The position numbers and the translations under genes are program-made. The notes beneath the pieces were generated by a model, which saw only the letters and a program-made list of their open reading frames with translations, had not been told where the DNA came from and did no database searches. A stretch of DNA of 8,467 nt from Fidelibacterota bacterium (lineage in GTDB: Bacteria; Fidelibacterota; UBA2242), in assembly GCA_003645845.1 (NCBI GenBank), contig QNCV01000093.1, positions 1 through 8,467 of the forward strand, read 5' to 3'. Of the stretch, positions 1 through 5,760 are shown one piece after another (the first letter of the stretch is position 1; each line of letters begins with the position of its first letter).

Positions 1-479
1 ATCTGATCGATATTAACCAATTTGATTATTGCACTCTGAGCTTGATCGTAGGGAATCCCGACCCGCCCCATTCCGGTATCGATATTCAGGTGAACTCTCG
101 AGTATAATGAACGGCGTTTGGCAATTTCCATTGCGGTATCAATATCGGCATTATCGGTTATCGTAACCTGAAAACCATTGACAAAGGCATGTTCCATTTC
201 ATCGGGAAACAGACTACCGAATATCAGGATATTTTCTTCAATCCCGGCGTTTCTCAATTCCAGTGCTTCCGCCAAACGGGCAACGGCAAAATTGGTAACA
301 CCTTCCCTGACCAAACGCCTTGTCACCGGAACGGCTCCATGTCCGTAGGCATCGGCTTTGACGACACACATCACATCGGCAGGAGTAACTTTTTTACGGA
401 TTTCCTCCAGATTGTGAACCAGATTGTCCAAATGGATTTCGGCAACTGTATAAGGAGTGTCGGATATCGGAGTATTCAT
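1..479 (-). CDS. alr: Alanine racemase, N-terminal part (3' end beyond the left window edge)
   Basis: Only the first 159 codons are present, with no stop before the window edge; full family members are about 360-390 residues. The product is a fold-type III PLP enzyme of the cytoplasm that interconverts L- and D-alanine, supplying D-Ala for peptidoglycan. The PLP-binding motif VVKADAYGHG is at residues 39-48, with K41 the predicted Schiff-base lysine and catalytic base. The barrel motif HLNIDTGMGRVG follows at about 130-141, where R139 matches the conserved arginine near the PLP phenolic oxygen. The visible part belongs to the N-terminal TIM barrel; the C-terminal beta domain with the second catalytic base (Tyr) is outside. 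The ATG at 479 starts 9 nt after the upstream gene's stop, with only a weak AAGG upstream, so translation may depend on coupling. Odd point: N132 sits where many alanine racemases have the carbamylated lysine. The family call is secure; D-alanine as the sole substrate is inferred. Confidence 0.93.
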   Translation of the reverse strand, partial: MNTPISDTPYTVAEIHLDNLVHNLEEIRKKVTPADVMCVVKADAYGHGAVPVTRRLVREGVTNFAVARLAEALELRNAGIEENILIFGSLFPDEMEHAFVNGFQVTITDNADIDTAMEIAKRRSLYSRVHLNIDTGMGRVGIPYDQAQSAIIKLVNIDQ

Positions 480-488
480 TCGTAATTT

Positions 489-983
489 CTATAATGCCTT
501 TTTCACAGGAAAACTCAGATATTCCCAATACTTCTTACGTAAAAACCTCTTCAATTCATCAAAATCCTTAAAAAATTCCGTCGTGCAGCCCAGAATCCAG
601 CCACTGATGGTGGAAAGTTCCATTGATGTTACCATATACACCGGAATATTATAATAATAGGCAAATGTCAATTCGCCGTAGGTGCCTCCGCCCTTTTCCG
701 CATACTCATCCCAGAGGCAGATAATGTAATCAATCTCGTTCAGAATTGAGTGAATGTCATTGCGGATCAATTTCCACACTATTTTTTGAAATTCCGGCAG
801 ATTTTCGGTCTTTAATCTGCGAAACACCTTACGTTCATCGGGCGTCAAAATCAGCGGTTCTTCTATATGGGGATTATAGGAATCATGTCCTAAATCGGTT
901 TTAAGAAATTCGGCCATTTCAGTTCGCCAGGCTTTCCCTTTATCGGGCGCATGTTCGATAGCGCCGGCCAGATATGCTTTCAT
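489..983 (-). CDS. Nucleoside 2-deoxyribosyltransferase-like protein
   Basis: A 164-residue cytoplasmic protein resembling the nucleoside 2-deoxyribosyltransferase / deoxynucleoside-5'-phosphate N-hydrolase superfamily, which cleaves or transfers the deoxyribose-base N-glycosidic bond. The supporting pattern is an N-terminal beta strand and loop YLAGAIEH (4-11), then RNDIHSI..IDYIICLWDEY (74-94), then GGGTYGELTFAYYYNIPVY (98-116). E104 in the last block aligns with the catalytic glutamate of the family and D85/D92 with its acidic pocket residues. The length fits (about 140-170 residues). A longer start 12 nt upstream (ATG at 995) is possible, but ATG at 983 gives a classic 4-nt ATGA overlap with the permease stop, has a GGA 6 nt upstream, and places the first beta strand at the N-terminus as in homologues. 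Substrate and whether it transfers or hydrolyses are unknown. Its position in an operon headed by polA suggests deoxynucleotide salvage or sanitation, but that is inference. Confidence 0.68.
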   Translation of the reverse strand: MKAYLAGAIEHAPDKGKAWRTEMAEFLKTDLGHDSYNPHIEEPLILTPDERKVFRRLKTENLPEFQKIVWKLIRNDIHSILNEIDYIICLWDEYAEKGGGTYGELTFAYYYNIPVYMVTSMELSTISGWILGCTTEFFKDFDELKRFLRKKYWEYLSFPVKKAL

Positions 984-1732
984 CGGCGAGTCCATTGTCT
1001 GAAAATAAAAAAGGCGATGAAATAGGAAACAATCGAAAATCCGGCTACATATATCAGGTAAATTCCACTGATATTTCCGCCTAACATCAGATCACGCCCA
1101 CCCTCAAACAGAACAGTTACCGGAAAGTAACGGATCATTATTCCAAGAAGGCCCGGATATTCCGACGACGGAACAATTACGCCGCAAAGCATAAAAAGAG
1201 CCATGACAAATATGATCACAAATTCGCTGCGAATCTTCAATTTTGCGGCAAGAATTCCCGAAATCACACCAAATTGACTGATAAAAATAAGTCCTAAAAT
1301 CAGATATAGCCAGAATAGGATTAAATTAATAAAATGTACCCGAACGCCACTGATTATTAACAGCACAACACTCGTTAAAATCAGATGGCCGCCGGATTTT
1401 ATGAGGATAATCAACGATTTGAGAAAATATACCTGATACGTCAGAAGAGGTGTAGATTGAATCTGATCAATCAAACCGGAGTTAAAACTGTAATGATACA
1501 AATCCCTAAGCGAGAGATTAAAAGCAACGGCAGAGACAATGTAGGCGGCAATTCCCGGCAAAATCCACAAACCGATGTTAATGAACTGAATCCGCGGCAG
1601 CAATTGTCCCAATCCGGTGATAAACACCAGATAAAGTAGCGCTGTCGTGAGAATATTTGTCAGAATAGCCAAACCTGCTCTAAGGGATTTAGGTTTAATT
1701 TCGCTCAGAATTATCTCGAACACATTTTCCAT
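980..1732 (-). CDS. ABC-2 type transporter permease
   Basis: A 250-residue, very hydrophobic integral membrane protein of the ABC-2 exporter class. Six membrane segments can be read at roughly residues 19-46, 52-74, 104-130, 134-162, 170-188 and 222-245. Between segments 5 and 6 lies the conserved ABC-2 region, seen as IVPSSEYPG then RYFPVTVLFEGGRDL (about 186-215). It should dimerise in the inner membrane and pair with the ATPase encoded immediately upstream. I chose ATG 1732 (MENVF...) because a GAGGA Shine-Dalgarno lies 8 nt before it and the start is 1 nt after the ATPase stop; ATGs at 1753 and 1747 in the same frame would overlap the ATPase gene and lack such a site. Its stop overlaps the next gene's start (ATGA). 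Family members export drugs, polysaccharides, lipids or peptides; nothing here identifies the substrate. Confidence 0.85.
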   Translation of the reverse strand: MENVFEIILSEIKPKSLRAGLAILTNILTTALLYLVFITGLGQLLPRIQFINIGLWILPGIAAYIVSAVAFNLSLRDLYHYSFNSGLIDQIQSTPLLTYQVYFLKSLIILIKSGGHLILTSVVLLIISGVRVHFINLILFWLYLILGLIFISQFGVISGILAAKLKIRSEFVIIFVMALFMLCGVIVPSSEYPGLLGIMIRYFPVTVLFEGGRDLMLGGNISGIYLIYVAGFSIVSYFIAFFIFRQWTRR

Positions 1733-1733
1733 T

Positions 1734-2657
1734 TCAAAAATCCTCATCGACATTTAGCTTGTTCAAAAATTCCTCAATATGAATCGAACTTCCGAAAATG
1801 GATAACACGTCATCCAGATTGATTTTTTTCAAAACAGAAACAAAATCGAGGACATTATCGGTAACAATCTGAACCGTTTTACCTAAATCCCGGACTTCTT
1901 TTATTTCAGGCACATGCTCTAAGGATTTTGTCAGATGGGAACCACCGTGTTGAAATTCAATATTTCCGAAAAAAGGCAATTCTATCTGGGCTACCATATT
2001 TTCAAGGGTCCCGTCAAAACGGATTTGGCCATGATCGAGAACAATCCAACGATCGGCAATCGTCTGTATTTCCGAAAATTCATTGGACGATAACACAAAT
2101 GTTTTCTCACCTTTGTGTTTCAGAATGTACTTAAAAAGAATCGTTCGAACCAAATAATCAAGCCCCATTGTGGGTTCATCAAGTATGATTACCTCCGGAT
2201 TGCCCATTAAAACCTGCACAATATCCAGGCGACGTTTCACACCCCTTGAATAGGTGACCGGATAATCGGACAGTTCCTTTTCAAGGTGAAACATCTCAAC
2301 CAGCGGCATGACTTTTTCCTGAAATTCTTCTGTTTTAATACCGAGATAAGCCGCTCGTTTCCGGAGATTTTCCCCACCGGTTAGCCAGGGATCGTGAATA
2401 TCGTGATCTGGCAAATAGGCCACAATTTTTTTAATATCCCTTAAATTTTTCGAAATCTCTTTTCCACTGATATACACCGTACCGTTGTCGGGTTCCAAAA
2501 TGGTAGACAGTATTCGTAACAGCGTCGATTTGCCTGCCCCGTTACGACCAATGATGGCAAAGGTTGATCCTTTTTCGATACCGACAGTCAGTCCGCTAAG
2601 TACGTATTTTTTCTTATAATGCTTACTGACATTTTTTAATGTTATTGATGCTTCCAC
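1734..2657 (-). CDS. ABC transporter ATP-binding protein (ABC-2/DrrA-type)
   Basis: A 307-residue peripheral ATPase predicted to power the adjacent permease. Walker A is GRNGAGKST (37-45), the signature is YSRGVKRRLD (136-145, a variant of LSGGQ), and Walker B with D-loop is VIILDEPTMGLD (156-167) with catalytic E161. The nucleotide-binding domain ends near residue 205. About 100 further residues (IRFDGTLENM.. onward) form the C-terminal extension common in DrrA-like exporter ATPases. Two positions depart from canon: the Q-loop site reads YLPD (D84), and the switch histidine is replaced by asparagine in VLSSNEFSE (N192). The start is GTG, overlapping the polA stop by one base (TAGTG), with a GAGG Shine-Dalgarno 7 nt upstream inside the end of polA; this points to translational coupling. 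Assignment as an ABC ATPase is certain; transport direction (export) is inferred from family and permease type, and the substrate is unknown. Confidence 0.92.
   Translation of the reverse strand: MEASITLKNVSKHYKKKYVLSGLTVGIEKGSTFAIIGRNGAGKSTLLRILSTILEPDNGTVYISGKEISKNLRDIKKIVAYLPDHDIHDPWLTGGENLRKRAAYLGIKTEEFQEKVMPLVEMFHLEKELSDYPVTYSRGVKRRLDIVQVLMGNPEVIILDEPTMGLDYLVRTILFKYILKHKGEKTFVLSSNEFSEIQTIADRWIVLDHGQIRFDGTLENMVAQIELPFFGNIEFQHGGSHLTKSLEHVPEIKEVRDLGKTVQIVTDNVLDFVSVLKKINLDDVLSIFGSSIHIEEFLNKLNVDEDF
1741..1745 (-). promoter_or_regulatory. Shine-Dalgarno site deciding the permease start
   Basis: GAGGA on the minus strand lies 8 nt before ATG 1732 and within the last codons of the ATPase gene. 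It supports the shorter permease start over in-frame ATGs at 1747 and 1753, which precede or overlap the site itself. Confidence 0.6.
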
Positions 2658-5350
2658 TAATGCGCCTCATACCATGAATTTCCAATTCCCACATCCACTT
2701 TTACCGGAACATCGAGCGGCAGCGCCTGCTCCATTTCCGAAACAACCATAGATTTTAACACTTCCAATTCCTTTTCTGCAACCTCAAAAAGCAGCTCATC
2801 GTGAATTTGCAATATCATCATGGATTGCAGGTTTTCCCGAATCATACGTTCATGAATCCGGATCATGGCAATTTTAATCATGTCGGCAGCCGTGCCCTGA
2901 ATCGGCATGTTGATTGCCGCCCTTTCCGCCGCTTCGCGTATATTTCGATTGCTGCTATTGATGTCATGCACATATCTGAGTCGTCCGGAAAGAGTTTTCA
3001 CAAACTGATTTTCACGAGCCTCATTCAGAGTATTGACTATATAATTATTTATTCCGGGATATGTTTTAAAATAATTATCTATGATCTGACGGGCTTCATT
3101 CATTGGGATTTTTAATTCCTCTGACATCCGGAAGGGACCGGCGCCATACATAATCCCGAAATTCACCACTTTTGCCACCCGCCGCATCTCCGGCAACACA
3201 TCCTTTTCATCGACACCATAAACTAATGCCGCCGTCCGGGAATGAATATCGACATCCTCATGAAAAGCCCGGATAAGTTCCGGATCTTTGGACAGATGTG
3301 CCATAATACGAAGTTCAATCTGGGAATAATCGGCGGATAGAATTTTCCATCCCGGTTTTTGCGTGATAAATGCTTTGCGAATTTCCCGACCGATATCCGT
3401 CCGAATCGGTATATTCTGAAAATTCGGATCACTGCTGCTCAGACGCCCCGTCGAAGCTACCGTTTGATTAAAGGATCCGTGCACCCGCCTCGTTTTGGGA
3501 TTAATCAGCTGAGGAATAGCATCGACATAAGTATTTTTAAGTTTCGCCAGCGTACGATAATCCAGAATCAACCCGGGCAATGGATGTTCATCCCGCAGTT
3601 TTTCAAGGACATGGACAGCAGTAGACCGTTTTCGCTTGCCACCCAGTTCCAGCTGATCGAACAGGATTTCCGCCAGTTGCTTCGGAGAATTGATATTGAA
3701 TTTTACGCCCGCTTCGAAGTAAATCTGATCGGTCAGTTTTTCGATCTGCTTTGACAAATCTTTCGACATTTTCGCCATGAAATCGGCATCAATATAAACA
3801 CCGTTTTGTTCCATCTGAAGTAAAACCGTAATCAGAGGCATCTCAATCGTTCTGAATACCTTCTCTGTCTGATCTTTTTTCAATTTTTCCCGCAGAATCG
3901 GTACCAGTTGCAGAGCTACATCGGCATCCTCAGCCGCGTAAAATGTGACTTTGTCAACGGGAACCTCCGCCATGTTGATCTGATTTTTTCCTTTGCCAAT
4001 CAAATCCTCAATAGGCTGCATGGTATAATTCAGATACTGCTGGGCGAGCTTATCCAGTTTATATGACCTGGCGTCCGGCTGGATTAAAAAGGCTGCAATC
4101 ATCGTATCAAACCCGACTCCCCTCAGTTCGATTCCATACCTTCTCAAAATCAGCATATCGTATTTCAGATTCTGACCGCATTTCGGAATGGACTCGTTTT
4201 CCAGAACCGGCTTTAACATTTCCAGAAACTCGATTTTATCGCTATCTCCGAAGAGTGATTTCTGGACGCCGGGAAATTGAATGGGGATATAGACGCCTTC
4301 ATTCGCTTTCCAGCTCATTGATATGCCTACGATCTCGGCCAGCATCGGACTCGTCGATGTGGTTTCCAGGTCCACTGAGAGCATGCTAACATTTTTTACG
4401 GTGGTAATCAGTCTCTGAACCTCAGAACGTTCACGCAGTGTCTGATACTGTTTATCAATCTTTTCGGTTTCTGGAGCAACACCCATGTCTTTGATTAGAC
4501 TGTAAAACTCCAGTTCCTCAAATAATTTAATCAGTTCGGCACGATTTACCGGAGCGGCCTTCAGTTCTTCGAAGTTAAGATCAAGATCAACATCCGTCTT
4601 AATGGTGGCAAGCAATTTGGAAAAAAGGGCACTCTCGGCGTTATTGCGAATCAAGTCCCGGATTCGGGGATTACCAATCTTCTCTGCATTTTCAATGATA
4701 TTCTCAAGATGGCCGAATTCTTTTAATAAAGGTCGGGCTTTCGCAGGGCCAATACCTTTAATCCCGGGAATATTATCCGATGTATCGCCAATCATTCCAA
4801 GGTAATCAGCAATCTGGTCAGGACGAACACCCCATTTTTCCATAACACCATCGGCATCAATAACCTCCACCGGTTTTTGCCCGCTGCCCGGTTTATAGAT
4901 CAGAACGTCCTCCTCGAGCAGCTGCATAAAATCCTTGTCCCCCGTAACCATGAACACTCTCAGTCCCTGTTTTTTACCATGTTTTGCCAGGGTTCCGATA
5001 ATGTCATCGGCTTCGAATCCGGGTCGGATAATCACCGGAATATTCATCGCTTCGGTAATTTTATGAATATATGGCAATTGTGAAACCAGCTCATCGGGCA
5101 TGGCTTCCCTGGTGGCTTTGTATTCTTCATATATTTCATGCCGGAAAGTCTTTTCAGGTGCATCAAATACCATCCCGATATAATCGGGTTTTTCATCATT
5201 GATCAATTTCATTAATGAATTGACAAAGGCATAGACCGCACCCGTCGGTTGACCGGCTGAATTTGTTAAACGGTTACGAATCATTCCGAAGTAGGAACGA
5301 TATGCAATTGCGGAGCCGTCGATTAAATATAAAGTTTTTTTATTTTTCAT
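2657..5350 (-). CDS. polA: DNA polymerase I (5' nuclease, proofreading exonuclease, polymerase)
   Basis: An 897-residue family A polymerase, close to the E. coli length (928), acting in Okazaki-fragment maturation and excision-repair gap filling. The 5' nuclease (about 1-290) keeps its metal-binding acids: D11, EADD (113-116), TGDKD (136-140) and GDTSDNIPG (188-196). The 3'-5' exonuclease (about 305-490) appears active, with DLE (D327, E329), NLKYD (D398) and YAAED (Y471, D475). The polymerase domain has motif A DYSQIELR (674-681), motif B RRVAKVVNFGIMYG (723-736; R723, K727, F731, Y735) and motif C QIHDELLFE (848-856; D851, E852). F731 corresponds to the residue that discriminates against dideoxynucleotides. 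ATG 5350 fits the family N-terminus (YLIDGSAIAYRS); I see no strong ribosome-binding site before it. It is the first gene of the five-gene minus-strand unit and its stop overlaps the ATPase start. No frameshift or missing catalytic residue was found. Confidence 0.98.
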   Translation of the reverse strand: MKNKKTLYLIDGSAIAYRSYFGMIRNRLTNSAGQPTGAVYAFVNSLMKLINDEKPDYIGMVFDAPEKTFRHEIYEEYKATREAMPDELVSQLPYIHKITEAMNIPVIIRPGFEADDIIGTLAKHGKKQGLRVFMVTGDKDFMQLLEEDVLIYKPGSGQKPVEVIDADGVMEKWGVRPDQIADYLGMIGDTSDNIPGIKGIGPAKARPLLKEFGHLENIIENAEKIGNPRIRDLIRNNAESALFSKLLATIKTDVDLDLNFEELKAAPVNRAELIKLFEELEFYSLIKDMGVAPETEKIDKQYQTLRERSEVQRLITTVKNVSMLSVDLETTSTSPMLAEIVGISMSWKANEGVYIPIQFPGVQKSLFGDSDKIEFLEMLKPVLENESIPKCGQNLKYDMLILRRYGIELRGVGFDTMIAAFLIQPDARSYKLDKLAQQYLNYTMQPIEDLIGKGKNQINMAEVPVDKVTFYAAEDADVALQLVPILREKLKKDQTEKVFRTIEMPLITVLLQMEQNGVYIDADFMAKMSKDLSKQIEKLTDQIYFEAGVKFNINSPKQLAEILFDQLELGGKRKRSTAVHVLEKLRDEHPLPGLILDYRTLAKLKNTYVDAIPQLINPKTRRVHGSFNQTVASTGRLSSSDPNFQNIPIRTDIGREIRKAFITQKPGWKILSADYSQIELRIMAHLSKDPELIRAFHEDVDIHSRTAALVYGVDEKDVLPEMRRVAKVVNFGIMYGAGPFRMSEELKIPMNEARQIIDNYFKTYPGINNYIVNTLNEARENQFVKTLSGRLRYVHDINSSNRNIREAAERAAINMPIQGTAADMIKIAMIRIHERMIRENLQSMMILQIHDELLFEVAEKELEVLKSMVVSEMEQALPLDVPVKVDVGIGNSWYEAH
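2665..2668 (-). promoter_or_regulatory. Shine-Dalgarno site for the GTG start of the ABC ATPase
   Basis: GAGG on the minus strand, inside the penultimate codons of polA, sits 7 nt before the GTG at 2657. It supports GTG as the genuine initiation codon and a coupled polA-ATPase junction. Confidence 0.55.
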
Positions 5351-5364
5351 AATTCTGGTAAAAA

Positions 5365-5393
5365 AGTTTACGATAATGTGGTGAAATTGGCAA
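5365..5393 (-). promoter_or_regulatory. Candidate sigma70-type promoter for the polA operon
   Basis: On the minus strand, TTGCCA (5388-5393, 5/6 to the -35 consensus) is followed after exactly 17 nt by TAAACT (5365-5370, 4/6 to the -10 consensus). Transcription would begin near 5358, leaving only about 8 nt before the polA ATG, which agrees with the lack of an upstream Shine-Dalgarno but is unusually short. If the organism uses the Bacteroidota -33/-7 promoter type, this match could be fortuitous. Confidence 0.3.
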
Positions 5394-5626
5394 GGTGTTT
5401 TCCATCCGAAAAGCGGGAATCAGAAAAACAGAGGACGGAGAATAAACGATCATACCCCGCATAACCCAATGAAGAGAATCATATTGACTCCATACAAAAC
5501 TTTCCTCAGGATAAGATACAAAACAAAATACATGGCAATATTAATATAATAACCGAACTAAATATTTGATAAATATGTACGTTAAAATTTCATCGTTTCT
5601 ACAAATGATTTCCACAAATATAATTC

Positions 5627-5655
5627 TTGATTTTACTTTGGCATTACACTATATT
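5627..5655 (+). promoter_or_regulatory. Candidate sigma70-type promoter for the TonB-dependent receptor
   Basis: TTGATT (5627-5632, 4/6) and TATATT (5650-5655, 5/6) are separated by the ideal 17 nt. The start would fall near 5662, giving a leader of about 100 nt. The -10 region runs into TATATTTTG, which also resembles the TAnnTTTG element of Bacteroidota promoters, although no TTTG lies at the matching upstream distance. Confidence 0.4.
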
Positions 5656-5694
5656 TTGTATGGATAATGTGGATATATTCAAGATATAAGCAGA

Positions 5695-5734
5695 CTTAAA
5701 GTAACAGTTAAAGTACTGTTAAAGGGTAGTTAAC
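5695..5734 (+). repeat. Short phased direct repeats (TTAAAG/GTTAAC) in the receptor leader
   Basis: GTTAAAG at 5707, GTTAAAG at 5718 and GTTAAC at 5729 are spaced exactly 11 bp apart, and a degenerate CTTAAAG lies 12 bp before the first (5695). The near-helical spacing places all copies on one face of the DNA. They lie between the predicted promoter and the ribosome-binding site. They may be a regulator-binding array or chance in AT-rich DNA. Confidence 0.45.
5702..5721 (+). repeat. Perfect 7-bp inverted repeat in the receptor leader
   Basis: TAACAGT and ACTGTTA flank a 6-nt spacer (TAAAGT). The dyad could be an operator, or a weak RNA stem-loop about 30 nt before the Shine-Dalgarno. There is no following U-tract, so it does not look like an intrinsic terminator. 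Confidence 0.45.
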
Positions 5735-5751
5735 AACCAAAAATCAAGTAC

Positions 5752-5758
5752 GGAGGAG
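5752..5758 (+). promoter_or_regulatory. Strong Shine-Dalgarno of the TonB-dependent receptor
   Basis: GGAGGAG ends 2 nt before ATG 5761, with its GGAGG core 4 nt from the start codon. It is by far the strongest ribosome-binding site in the window and fixes the start, suggesting high translation. Confidence 0.75.
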
Positions 5759-5760
5759 TA

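Larger units (their letters stand above)
5351..5760. other. AT-rich divergent intergenic region between polA and the TonB-dependent receptor
   Basis: About 410 bases with no convincing coding frame on either strand. It must carry the promoters of both divergent units. Base composition falls to strongly AT-rich between about 5510 and 5700. Near the polA side (about 5395-5510) I see no gene remnant, RNA motif or terminator. The receptor side contains a promoter candidate, DnaA-box-like 9-mers and a repeat-rich leader, listed separately. Confidence 0.75.

Noticed and set aside
189..654. Two plus-strand open frames (98 and 65 codons)
   Set aside because: They are opposite alr and the deoxyribosyltransferase-like gene, whose conserved motifs fix the coding strand as minus.
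3359..3754. 131-codon plus-strand open frame inside polA
   Set aside because: Antisense to the polymerase domain with its motifs A and B; composition is a mirror of the polA codons and no family resemblance is seen.
5538..5547. Palindrome ATATTAATAT
   Set aside because: Only A and T, in an AT-rich stretch where such palindromes arise readily; no second copy or nearby motif.
5702..5735. Leader hairpin as an attenuator, riboswitch or terminator
   Set aside because: The stem is short and AT-rich, there is no U-tract, and no conserved riboswitch core was recognised; it is kept only as an inverted repeat.
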